From assembly GCF_013408825.1 (NCBI RefSeq), contig NZ_JACCBZ010000002.1, positions 558,001 to 622,000 on the forward strand: DNA of 64,000 nucleotides, read 5' to 3'. A program made the translations under genes and the position numbers. How positions within the stretch are numbered: position 1 is the first letter of the stretch; each line of letters begins with the position of its first letter. Below the pieces are notes generated by a model, which ran no database searches, was not told the origin of the DNA, and saw nothing but the letters and a program-made list of their open reading frames with translations. Below, piece after piece: positions 44,450 through 52,494 of the stretch. Source of the stretch: Mucilaginibacter tundrae. GTDB lineage: Bacteria; Bacteroidota; Bacteroidia; Sphingobacteriales; Sphingobacteriaceae.

Positions 44450-45319
44450 ATGAGTAATGTAAAAGTAGGCCTGGTGCAAATGAGCTGCACTGCCAACAAA
44501 GAGCAGAATTTACAAAAAGCAGTAAGCAAAGTTCGCGAAGCCGCACAACAAGGTGCGCAAATAGTTTGCTTACAGGAACTATTTACCTCGCTATACTTTT
44601 GCGACGAGGAAAATTACGACAACTTTGCATTAGCCGAGGCTATCCCCGGCCCATCAACTGATACACTTTCATCTTTAGCTGCCGAACTGAATGTGGTGAT
44701 CATCGCATCATTATTTGAGAAACGCGCTAAAGGCGTATACCATAATACAACTGCGGTTTTAGATGCCGACGGTGCTTACTTAGGCAAATACCGCAAAATG
44801 CACATACCGGATGATCCGGGTTTTTACGAGAAATTTTACTTTACCCCTGGCGATTTAGGCTACAAGGTTTTCAAAACCAAATATGCCACAATAGGTGTAT
44901 TAATCTGCTGGGATCAATGGTACCCGGAAGCTGCCCGCATCACCGCATTAATGGGTGCCGAAATATTATTTTATCCAACCGCTATAGGCTGGGCGACCAC
45001 TCAGGACGAAGCCACCAACAAAGAGCAATACGACGCATGGCAAACCATACAACGCTCGCATGCCGTTGCTAATGGCGTACACGTAGTAAGCGTAAACCGT
45101 GTAGGTCACGAAGCCGGTGTTGATTTTTGGGGTGGATCATTTGTAGCCAATCCGTTCGGTAAATTACTTTACCAGGCATCACACGGTAATGAAGAGATTA
45201 TCATACAGGATCTCGATCTTAACAAATCTGATTATTATCGCAGTCACTGGCCTTTTTTGCGCGACAGAAGGATCGATTCTTATCAGCCAATAACAAAAAG
45301 ACTGATCGATGAAGATTAA
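44450..45319 (+). CDS. aguB: N-carbamoylputrescine amidase
   Basis: Hydrolyses N-carbamoylputrescine to putrescine, CO2 and ammonia. 289 residues, nitrilase fold. Seen: catalytic Glu in QIVCLQELFTSLYFC, Lys in YRKMHIPDDPGFYEKFYFTP and Cys in IGVLICWDQWYPEAARI, with the GxEILFYPTAIGW stretch typical of AguB. It overlaps aguA by 11 bases, so the two steps agmatine to carbamoylputrescine to putrescine are encoded in one unit. Confidence 0.95.
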   Translation: MSNVKVGLVQMSCTANKEQNLQKAVSKVREAAQQGAQIVCLQELFTSLYFCDEENYDNFALAEAIPGPSTDTLSSLAAELNVVIIASLFEKRAKGVYHNTTAVLDADGAYLGKYRKMHIPDDPGFYEKFYFTPGDLGYKVFKTKYATIGVLICWDQWYPEAARITALMGAEILFYPTAIGWATTQDEATNKEQYDAWQTIQRSHAVANGVHVVSVNRVGHEAGVDFWGGSFVANPFGKLLYQASHGNEEIIIQDLDLNKSDYYRSHWPFLRDRRIDSYQPITKRLIDED

Positions 45320-46361
45320 CACCGCTATTTTCCCAACTGCGCAAGGATTTTCGTTTCCTGCCGAATGGGCACCACATACTGCCACCTGGCTTAGCTGGCC
45401 GCACAAAGAAGAATCATGGCCGGGTAAGATCACTACGATCTATAAGCCATATGCTGAATTTATCAAAATAATATCTGAAGGCGAGTTAGTGCGCATCAAC
45501 GTTAAAGATGAGGAAATGACAGCCTTTGCCAAAGAGCAACTGATTGCCATTGGTGCTGATCTAAGTAAAATCGAATTCTACGAATTCCCGACCAATGATG
45601 CCTGGTGCCGCGACCACGGGCCCGCGTTTTTGATCAATTCTGAAACCAAAGAAAAAGCGATCATCGACTGGGGCTATAATGCCTGGGGTGGTAAATACCC
45701 TCCTTATGATCTGGATGATGTGATCCCAACCAAAATTGGCGAACATTTCGGTCTGCCGGTATTTAACCCCGGTATTGTGATGGAAGGCGGCTCTGTTGAT
45801 TTTAACGGTGCAGGAACTATCCTGACAACAACAGCATGTTTACTAAACGAAAACCGCAACCCGCATCTTACTAAAGAACAAATAGAAGATTACCTAAAAA
45901 ACTACTATGGCGCCCAGCAGATCCTTTGGTTGGGCGATGGCATTATAGGTGATGATACCGATGGCCACATTGATGATATTACCCGTTTTGTTAACGAAGA
46001 CACCGTAGTTACCGTTGTTGAAGATAACCCCGAAGACGAGAACTATCACATCCTACGGGAAAACCTGGGCAAGCTTAAACTAATGCGCCTGCTTAACGGC
46101 GAGCCATTAAATATAGTAGAGTTACCCATGCCAACGCCTGTTATCTATGATGGTCAGCGTTTACCGGCATCGTATGCTAACTTTTACATTGCGAATGCGG
46201 CTGTAGTTGTCCCAACCTTCCGTTGCGAAAATGATGCAAAGGCGCTCGAGATCCTGCAAAAATGCTTCCCGAATAGAAAAGTGGTGGGTATCGACTCTAC
46301 AGATATTATTTGGGGATTAGGCAGTTTCCATTGTTTAAGCCAGCAGGAGCCGGCGGTTTAG
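45309..46361 (+). CDS. aguA: agmatine deiminase
   Basis: Converts agmatine to N-carbamoylputrescine and ammonia. 350 residues, five-fold beta/alpha propeller. Seen: FPAEWAPHTATWLSWPHKEE at the start, NDAWCRDHGPAFLIN with substrate-binding residues, GGSVDFNGAGTILTT, GDDTDGHIDDITRF with the catalytic His-Asp, and the nucleophile Cys in GLGSFHCLSQQEP near the end. All key residues are present. Its start lies inside aguB. The convergent next gene begins after a single base. Confidence 0.95.
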   Translation: MKINTAIFPTAQGFSFPAEWAPHTATWLSWPHKEESWPGKITTIYKPYAEFIKIISEGELVRINVKDEEMTAFAKEQLIAIGADLSKIEFYEFPTNDAWCRDHGPAFLINSETKEKAIIDWGYNAWGGKYPPYDLDDVIPTKIGEHFGLPVFNPGIVMEGGSVDFNGAGTILTTTACLLNENRNPHLTKEQIEDYLKNYYGAQQILWLGDGIIGDDTDGHIDDITRFVNEDTVVTVVEDNPEDENYHILRENLGKLKLMRLLNGEPLNIVELPMPTPVIYDGQRLPASYANFYIANAAVVVPTFRCENDAKALEILQKCFPNRKVVGIDSTDIIWGLGSFHCLSQQEPAV

Positions 46362-46362
46362 G

Positions 46363-47535
46363 TTATTCTTTAATATAAATCCAGGGAGCACCTAACAAAC
46401 CTGACTTTACAGCTATATGTACTGCCTGTAATGATTGAATTTTGTCATATAGGTCATCGCTTATGTGCAAATCTTTTGATGAGGTTAATGTGTACTCTGA
46501 TGTTTCAATAACAACATGATAATATGCCCGGCCATTGTTATGGAAGATGTACCGATTGGATATCTTGGATACATAAATTTTTTCTGGGGATGGGTCGAGT
46601 TCACAATTGACCATCATTGCCAAAGGAATGGAATAAAGAAATGCAATTAGGATAAGCATTATTATTTGGCCTTTCACAGCATTCTCTGATCTGTCGTAAC
46701 CATATTTCCATAATATTACAGTAAATATCAGGCCTGACATCAAAATAGGCAACCACAAATTATCATAAGCTACAAAGTCATAATGGCTAATCATTGCAAT
46801 CATCCCAATAATTGTAGATGCGTACATTCCTGCAATTAGGCTTCCGTAAGCACTGCTTTTACTTGAAACCAGCTTTATCAAACCTTTACTAAATGCCAAC
46901 AGTATTATTCCAAAAGCAGGATATAATAGAATGAATACTTTTATTATTTTATTGTCAAGAATAAACTCTGAAAAAAATAAGCATAGAATAAACATTCCTA
47001 TCCCACCAATATTGTATACCAATGCAATACGTTTTACTTTTTTAAACGTCGACATTCTTTCTTCTTCGGTATTGCCAAGATTAGAATCATCAGCAATCGC
47101 TTTTAAATTATTTTGATAACTGACTAAGTCTAAATTTGTATATTTTTCGTTTAAATTTCTCTGTAATTCATCAAGGTTACTTATGCTTAAATAATCCCTT
47201 ACGGCTACTTTCTTTCCTCCGTCAATTGAATAAATAGTTATACGTTTATCAAGTATCCGATAACCTTTTACATCTTTATTTATTATTTCTTTTGATCCCC
47301 AAATATTGGTATATGTTATAGAATAATCAGATATGGTTACTTTTCTTTTATATAGGTTTATCGTAATCAATGCTGATACTATTATTCCAACTATTGGTAA
47401 TATAATTGTCCCATGATTTTTTGTAAAACCATCTTTAGCAGATAAAGCAACAAAAAATGTAAATCCTAACAAGGCAATAGCGGCTATGCCGTAAAATATT
47501 TTGTAACCGGTAGATGTTGTGTATTCGTATTCCAT
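46363..47535 (-). CDS. multi-pass membrane protein with a PH-like cytoplasmic domain, unknown function
   Basis: 390 residues, not recognised. Seen: two N-terminal membrane segments (KIFYGIAAIALLGFTFFVAL, IILPIVGIIVSALITINLY), then a beta-rich part (KVTISDYSITYTNIWGSKEI, GYRILDKRITIYSID) that resembles bacterial PH-like domains. Next come about five or six membrane segments, and a C-terminal soluble tail (KIYVSKISNRYIFHNNGRAYY). The gene is single, convergent with aguA. Its 183-base upstream region also contains the operator of the divergent LiaF-like operon, so shared regulation is possible. Confidence 0.65.
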   Translation of the reverse strand: MEYEYTTSTGYKIFYGIAAIALLGFTFFVALSAKDGFTKNHGTIILPIVGIIVSALITINLYKRKVTISDYSITYTNIWGSKEIINKDVKGYRILDKRITIYSIDGGKKVAVRDYLSISNLDELQRNLNEKYTNLDLVSYQNNLKAIADDSNLGNTEEERMSTFKKVKRIALVYNIGGIGMFILCLFFSEFILDNKIIKVFILLYPAFGIILLAFSKGLIKLVSSKSSAYGSLIAGMYASTIIGMIAMISHYDFVAYDNLWLPILMSGLIFTVILWKYGYDRSENAVKGQIIMLILIAFLYSIPLAMMVNCELDPSPEKIYVSKISNRYIFHNNGRAYYHVVIETSEYTLTSSKDLHISDDLYDKIQSLQAVHIAVKSGLLGAPWIYIKE

Positions 47536-47605
47536 GTGATAAGTTAATCGCCCTAAAGTATAACTTATCCTGTACTAATCAATAATAAATATCCGTCCCA
47601 ACTTT

Positions 47606-47635
47606 TTCACCGACTACTCTCCCCCATTCACCGAC
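47606..47635 (+). promoter_or_regulatory. candidate LytTR-type operator, copy B, upstream of the LiaF/LytS/LytR operon
   Basis: Two exact direct repeats TTCACCGAC at 47606-47614 and 47627-47635, 21 bases apart, i.e. two helical turns. The 15 bases ending the site are identical to 8816-8830. LytTR-domain regulators bind such direct repeats, and the operon it precedes encodes a LytTR regulator, so autoregulation is a natural inference. Confidence 0.6.
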
Positions 47636-47685
47636 TTCTTCAAACACACCACCTATATACCATAGGCTAGTGTGTATTCCTGCTG

Positions 47686-47693
47686 TAAATTTG
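47686..47693 (+). promoter_or_regulatory. candidate promoter (-7 element) of the LiaF/LytS/LytR operon
   Basis: TAAATTTG matches TAnnTTTG exactly, starting 51 bases after the end of the operator and ending 25 bases before the ATG at 47719. No -33 TTTG at the right distance, consistent with an activator-dependent promoter. Confidence 0.5.
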
Positions 47694-47718
47694 ATCTAAC
47701 ATTTAAAACATACATATC

Positions 47719-48117
47719 ATGGACAATCAAATTAATAACACTCAGCATACATACAATAAAAAAACAATAGCCGGTTTCGCTTTATTATTTATCGGTCTGG
47801 CAATTTTAACTAAGCATATCGGGTTCTTTTTATTCCCGCACTTTCTTTTCAGCTGGCCAATGATTATGATAATTGTCGGTTTAGCCATCGGTGCAAAGCA
47901 TAATTTCAAAAAATCAAACTGGATTTTAATAACCGGCATTGGTGTTCTGTTTTTATTGCCTAATATTATACCTTCGTTAGGTGTAGCTGCGCTGTGGCCA
48001 TTAGTATTGGTTGCAGTAGGTGTAAACATGCTTGCCAGGCACGACCAAAAATGGAACGGCCAGAAATGGGAAAAACGCAACGACACTGAATTTCATAGGT
48101 TTGACAACAATATTTAA
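47719..48117 (+). CDS. LiaF N-terminal-like small membrane protein (DUF5668 type)
   Basis: 132 residues with about four hydrophobic segments: IAGFALLFIGLAILTKHIGFF, FLFSWPMIMIIVGLAIGAKH, WILITGIGVLFLLPNIIP and ALWPLVLVAVGVNML, then a charged tail. F-x-W-P and WPL repeats mark the LiaF-type transmembrane domain. Its sequence parallels the N-terminal 110 residues of the next protein (FLFSWPM against WLFSWPS, GAKHNFKKSNW against GARHNFRNSGW), showing a tandem duplication. First gene of the envelope-stress operon; it lacks the soluble C-terminal domain. Confidence 0.85.
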   Translation: MDNQINNTQHTYNKKTIAGFALLFIGLAILTKHIGFFLFPHFLFSWPMIMIIVGLAIGAKHNFKKSNWILITGIGVLFLLPNIIPSLGVAALWPLVLVAVGVNMLARHDQKWNGQKWEKRNDTEFHRFDNNI

Positions 48118-48130
48118 TAAGATATAGATC

Positions 48131-49018
48131 ATGAGTATCGATATAGAAAATCAAAATCAAAAAAGCCCGGGCAATGGAAAAATGCTGGTTGGGCTGCTGT
48201 TACTGGTTTTGGGAATGGGCTTTTTGTTTCAGCAATTAGATTTCTTTTTTATTCCAAACTGGTTGTTCTCCTGGCCGTCATGGCTTATCATCTGGGGGCT
48301 CTATGCTGGTGCAAGGCACAACTTTCGTAACTCAGGTTGGTTCATAATGGTACTTATAGGCCTGGTATTTTTATCAGATGATATCTTCCCGGGACACAAT
48401 ATGCATCACCTGATATGGCCTTTGGCTCTGATAGCATTTGGTATATGGCTTATCACAAAGCGTAATCAAAGCTTTAACCAGGAAAAATGGGGACGTAAAT
48501 GGGATGAAAAATGGGCCAGAAAACAAGGATATACTCAACCTTTTGAACCGGTAATTACACCAGTAACACCTGTTGAACAGGTAACTGCCGAAAATGCAGG
48601 CGCGCAAAGTTCAAGTTCAAGCACAACCATACCACCGGTTGTTGGCAGTTCAAGTTCAACCAATCAGGGCGCATATAGAGGCGATGATTACCTGGATGCG
48701 GTATCCATTTTTGGCGGGGTTAAAAAAACTATCCTTTCCAAAAATTTCAAAGGCGGCGAAATTGTGAACGTGTTCGGCGGCGCCGAACTGGATTTCACAC
48801 AGGCTGACATACAGGGACGCGTAGTGATTGACATTACACAAATATTTGGCGGCACAAAAATTATCGTACCATCAAACTGGCAGGTAGTGTCAGATCTGGC
48901 AGCTGTTTTCGCCAGTGTTGATGATAAACGCATTAACAGGGGCGTACTCGATAGCGATAAAATATTAGTGTTAAAAGGCGTATCTATTTTCGCTGGGGTT
49001 GATGTTCGCAGTTATTAA
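48131..49018 (+). CDS. LiaF-like membrane protein with C-terminal cell-wall-response domain
   Basis: 295 residues. Seen: N-terminal four-segment membrane domain (LLLLVLGMGFLFQQLDFFF, LFSWPSWLIIWGLYAGARH), a charged linker, a Ser/Thr-rich spacer near 150-180 (QSSSSSTTIPPVVGSSSSTN), and a beta-helical C-terminal domain with repeated IFGG units (DAVSIFGGVKKTI, VNVFGGAELDFTQ, ITQIFGGTKIIVP). In Bacillus, LiaF inhibits the LiaS kinase. Here the partner is probably the LytS-type kinase encoded 23 bases downstream (inference). Confidence 0.88.
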   Translation: MSIDIENQNQKSPGNGKMLVGLLLLVLGMGFLFQQLDFFFIPNWLFSWPSWLIIWGLYAGARHNFRNSGWFIMVLIGLVFLSDDIFPGHNMHHLIWPLALIAFGIWLITKRNQSFNQEKWGRKWDEKWARKQGYTQPFEPVITPVTPVEQVTAENAGAQSSSSSTTIPPVVGSSSSTNQGAYRGDDYLDAVSIFGGVKKTILSKNFKGGEIVNVFGGAELDFTQADIQGRVVIDITQIFGGTKIIVPSNWQVVSDLAAVFASVDDKRINRGVLDSDKILVLKGVSIFAGVDVRSY

Positions 49019-49041
49019 TTACTGATAAAAGAAACAAAGTT

Positions 49042-50076
49042 TTGGTTACACCACAATTATCACCATCTAAACTCTACAGTTTGTTTGTAGCCTGCGGCCT
49101 TATATGGGCCGGGCTACTAACTTACATTGTACATAGTTTTGGTTTTATATGGTACATAGCCTTAACTGACGGTATCGTAAATTCAATATTGCTTGCCGCT
49201 GCGTGTTGGCTCATCAATAACAACCTGCGCTATTACCAGCCCGGCAAAGGCAGCTACATGAATTTGCTGATGTGGTGCCTGGTTCTCGCCGGAATATGTA
49301 CCGCTGGGTTCCGTGGGATCATCCCCTACCTCAGTTCCAGCCAGGCATACATGAATTTTATAGCAAACTCGCTCACCATACGTTTTTGCACTAATTTTTT
49401 AGCCATTGGCTGGATGGCAATGATCAGCATGCTATGGTATTCGCAACTGGATCATAAAGAAACCGAAAAACGCCGCTCCGAAGCTGAAAAGCTGGCCCGC
49501 GATGCGGAGTTGTATAATTTACGCCAACAATTACAACCGCACTTTTTATTCAATAGCCTAAACTCCATCAATGCGCTGATAGGTTTTAAACCTGATGAAG
49601 CCCGCAGGATGATCCATCAACTATCCGACTTTCTGCGTGGGACATTAAAAAAAGACGACCAATTGTTAGTACCATTAAGCGATGAACTGCAGCATTTGAA
49701 TTTGTATTTAGATATTGAAAAAGTACGTTTCGGCCACCGTTTGGATACGGAGATAAGCTGCGACAAACATTGCGGCGAAGCCCTGCTACCCTCGATGCTA
49801 TTACAGCCTTTGGTAGAGAACGCCATTAAATTTGGGTTGTATGATACCACCGAAAAAGTAACCGTAAGCATCCGTGGTGAAATTGATGGCAACAATCTGG
49901 TGGTGATGGTACAAAACCCTTACGACCCACAAACCTCGCGACCAAAAGGAACCGGCTTTGGCTTGCGTGGTGTACAACGCCGGTTATATTTATTATTTGC
50001 GAGAAACGATTTGATGGAAACACATCAAAATGATAATATATTTACAACTATTATTAAAATTCCGCAGGTAATATGA
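49042..50076 (+). CDS. LytS-family sensor histidine kinase
   Basis: 344 residues from a TTG start at 49042; the first in-frame ATG is about 70 residues in and would remove two membrane segments. Seen: four hydrophobic segments (LFVACGLIWAGLLTYIVHSF, MNLLMWCLVLAGICTAGF and others), a coiled coil, then the HisKA_7TM/LytS-type phosphoacceptor LQPHFLFNSLNSINALIG, and an HATPase domain with LLQPLVENAIKFGLYD and GFGLRGVQRRLYL. No TIM-like large sensor, so it probably senses in the membrane or through the LiaF-like proteins. Overlaps lytR by 4 bases. Confidence 0.9.
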   Translation: MVTPQLSPSKLYSLFVACGLIWAGLLTYIVHSFGFIWYIALTDGIVNSILLAAACWLINNNLRYYQPGKGSYMNLLMWCLVLAGICTAGFRGIIPYLSSSQAYMNFIANSLTIRFCTNFLAIGWMAMISMLWYSQLDHKETEKRRSEAEKLARDAELYNLRQQLQPHFLFNSLNSINALIGFKPDEARRMIHQLSDFLRGTLKKDDQLLVPLSDELQHLNLYLDIEKVRFGHRLDTEISCDKHCGEALLPSMLLQPLVENAIKFGLYDTTEKVTVSIRGEIDGNNLVVMVQNPYDPQTSRPKGTGFGLRGVQRRLYLLFARNDLMETHQNDNIFTTIIKIPQVI

Positions 50077-50822
50077 AACGCGCCTTACTGATCGACGACG
50101 AACCATTAGCACGTATGGTTGTGCTTGAATATTTGCAGCAATTCAGCGATCAGATTGAAGTGTTGCAGGAATGTAATGATGGCTTCGAGGGGCTAAAGGC
50201 TATCCAACAGCACCAACCCGATCTGATATTTCTGGACGTACAAATGCCCAAAATAAACGGCTTTGAAATGTTGGAATTAGTAGAGCAACCGCCCTCGGTA
50301 ATTTTCACTACCGCGTTTGATGAATATGCCATCAAAGCTTTTGAGGCTCATGCCGTTGATTACCTGTTAAAACCATTCAGCAAGGATCGTTTCAACAAAG
50401 CTATCGAAAAATACCTGGCACAATCACCAGCCCCTGCGCAGCAAACCAAAAAAACAGAAGAATTACTGGATGCCGTTGCCTCATCCCCTGCCCAGCATGA
50501 GCGTATTGTAGTAAAAACCGGCACCAAGGTAAAAATCATCCCGGTACAGGATGTACAGTATTTGCAGGCAGACGACGACTATGTAAGCGTCTTCACCCAG
50601 GAAGGCTCCTACCTCAAAAACAAAACCATGAACTTTTTCGAGCAAATGCTCGACCCCCGCTATTTTGTACGCGTACACCGCTCCTACATTATCGCCATAC
50701 AACAAATCACCCGCATCGATCCATACGAAAAAGACAGCCACCTCGCCATCCTAAAATCCGGCGCCAAAATCCCGGTAAGCAAATCAGGATATGTGAAGTT
50801 GAAGGGTGTATTGGGGATATAA
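50073..50822 (+). CDS. LytTR-family response regulator
   Basis: 249 residues. Receiver domain with LIDDEPLARMVV, phosphoacceptor Asp in LIFLDVQMPKINGFEML, Thr in VIFTTAFDEYAI and Lys in YLLKPFSKDRF. A linker rich in Ala/Pro/Gln follows. The C-terminal LytTR DNA-binding domain has VQYLQADDDYVSVFTQEG and FVRVHRSYIIAIQQI. LytTR proteins bind direct repeats, and such repeats stand upstream of this operon (47606-47635) and at 8.8 kb. Its ATG overlaps the kinase stop. Confidence 0.95.
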   Translation: MKRALLIDDEPLARMVVLEYLQQFSDQIEVLQECNDGFEGLKAIQQHQPDLIFLDVQMPKINGFEMLELVEQPPSVIFTTAFDEYAIKAFEAHAVDYLLKPFSKDRFNKAIEKYLAQSPAPAQQTKKTEELLDAVASSPAQHERIVVKTGTKVKIIPVQDVQYLQADDDYVSVFTQEGSYLKNKTMNFFEQMLDPRYFVRVHRSYIIAIQQITRIDPYEKDSHLAILKSGAKIPVSKSGYVKLKGVLGI

Positions 50823-50916
50823 ACATTCCTCATCCTGTCATTGCAAGCGATAGCGCGGTAACTTTGTAGCATAATTATCATATATAAAATACATTGAACT
50901 ATAACCTAAGCCATAG

Positions 50917-51972
50917 ATGGAAATTGAATATCAAAACACCAAAAAAGATTTTGTCGATTACTTTAAAACGATCTTGAAAGAGAGATTTAAAAAGTCAATT
51001 CTTTTCATGTTATTAATGTTAGCATTTTTGCTGTATTTTCTTTATGATAGCAAATGCAATTGGTATGTATCTTTAATTATAATCGCTATCATTTTGATTT
51101 TCATATCGACACTTTCATATTTCCTCCCGTTATGGAAATTCACTAATAAGATAGATCGATCAATAAAAAGCAAACCAAATTACGCCGAACCGAGAATAGT
51201 AACTCTTACAGATGATGGCATAAAAACTGAAGGAAAAAAATCAGGAACATCAATATTAAGGACGTGGGACGACATAATATCTATAAAACTAACTGAACAA
51301 TTTATATTTATTTCTACCAAAAGCAAAGAAAACCTACTCCTTTCGGAAAGATGGTTTTCCTCTAAAAATGAAGTTTCTAAATTTATAAATTCAGTCCAAT
51401 CGAGAATCAACGTTGGCACTCCAAATTTTTTCGTCAATAAGACTACCCGTTCGTATAAAACAATCAAACCACGATATTTAATTGGTTTTTTATGTTTAAT
51501 TCCATTGATTGGTGCTTTTGTAGGTATAGGAATGATGATATACGGACTTTTCGTATACAAAGATAAATGGGTTGTATTTATTGGAGCCGTTGGAATCCTT
51601 TTTACAGTTGCCATATTTAAATCGATGGATTATTCTGCTACTAACAACCCACAGTTCAAAAAGGCTTGGGCAGAAACTGATAAAGGGGAATTAAATAGTT
51701 TAGTAAAACAGATAGAGTTCTATAAAATACAAAATGGTACGTATCCCGACAGCCTGAAACAAATGGACTTCAAAGGCGAAATTGCTAATGAATCCGACCC
51801 TTTGCTGATATTTTCGGGTGACAAAAATGGCGTTTACAATTATCACAAAATTGGAAAGAAATACACTCTATTTTCATCCGGTATTGATAAGACACCAAAC
51901 ACCGCCGATGACATTTATCCCTCACTACAAATTGATACCAATAAAATCGGCTTAATAATTAACAGGAGATAA
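50917..51972 (+). CDS. membrane protein with YcxB-like PH domain and pseudopilin-like C-terminal segment
   Basis: 351 residues, unusual combination. Seen: N-terminal MEIEYQNTKKDFVDYFK and two membrane segments (SILFMLLMLAFLLYFLYD, SLIIIAIILIFISTLSYF), then a beta-rich domain (IVTLTDDGIKTEGKKSGTSI, RTWDDIISIKLTEQFIFIST) matching the YcxB-like PH pattern. Two more membrane segments follow near 185-240. The C-terminal 90 residues resemble the GspG pseudopilin end: IEFYKIQNGTYPDSLKQ, a D-P-L-x-F block, and YTLFSSGIDKTPNTADDI, which could form the calcium-loop region. Function unknown; the fusion is inferred by eye. Confidence 0.65.
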   Translation: MEIEYQNTKKDFVDYFKTILKERFKKSILFMLLMLAFLLYFLYDSKCNWYVSLIIIAIILIFISTLSYFLPLWKFTNKIDRSIKSKPNYAEPRIVTLTDDGIKTEGKKSGTSILRTWDDIISIKLTEQFIFISTKSKENLLLSERWFSSKNEVSKFINSVQSRINVGTPNFFVNKTTRSYKTIKPRYLIGFLCLIPLIGAFVGIGMMIYGLFVYKDKWVVFIGAVGILFTVAIFKSMDYSATNNPQFKKAWAETDKGELNSLVKQIEFYKIQNGTYPDSLKQMDFKGEIANESDPLLIFSGDKNGVYNYHKIGKKYTLFSSGIDKTPNTADDIYPSLQIDTNKIGLIINRR

Positions 51973-52167
51973 TTACTCCCCATCCTTCACTACCTCCCAA
52001 TAAACCGTCCCCACAAAAATATTATTCTTAATAGCTACCTGCGCCTTAACGTTATCCAGTTCTTCTTTTACTTTTTCTTCAGCCTTGTCACAATTCAGGG
52101 TGTGGTAGTGTATCACGTACCCGGTTTCGCTGTTGATGAATTTATATTGTTTTTCAGCAGGTTTCAT
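51973..52167 (-). CDS. small conserved-looking cytoplasmic protein, unknown function
   Basis: 64 residues, MKPAEKQYKFINSETGYVIH then YHTLNCDKAEEKVKEELDNV and KAQVAIKNNIFVGTVYWEVV. The pattern of strand, helix (DKAEEKVKEELDNVKAQVA), strand is compact and well composed, with no signal peptide. It sits tail to tail with the YcxB-like gene with no gap. I do not recognise a family. Confidence 0.6.
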   Translation of the reverse strand: MKPAEKQYKFINSETGYVIHYHTLNCDKAEEKVKEELDNVKAQVAIKNNIFVGTVYWEVVKDGE

Positions 52168-52494
52168 TTCATGAATGCTTATAAATAAATAACATTTATA
52201 CCTGTAAATGGTTTGCTATACAATGCATGAAAATTCCCCTCTTGAGAGGGGGTGCGAAAGACAGTGAGCTGGCAGGGGTGTGTTAACGAAGCGACTCACC
52301 CGGTTTTCGTTCGGCCACTTAATTTGCCCTCTCTTCTTAAGCGGGAAAGAGGGCAAAAAGTCCATTCTCCTACCCTCTATATCGCGCAGTGAAAGAGGGG
52401 GCCGACGAGCGTAGCGATGTCGTGAGTCAACCTGCTGACAAAATACTGTCAGCACCTCCAACCCATTAATTCCGTAACTTAGTACCCAATCTAA
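52168..52494. repeat. composite hairpin-rich repeat, no gene
   Basis: 52230-52440 contains several hairpins: CCCCTCTTGAGAGGGG at 52237, GCCCTCT...AGAGGGC around 52328-52354, a CCCTCT/AGAGGG pair at 52373-52399, and a G-A-C-G-A-rich end. Open frames across it (for example the 81-codon one on the minus strand) look like translated repeat rather than protein. The rest of the gap has no recognisable feature. Confidence 0.65.

Noticed and set aside
52216..52461. 81-codon open frame on the minus strand
   Set aside because: It runs through the hairpin-rich repeat, with arginine- and proline-rich text typical of translated repeats and no gene-like context.
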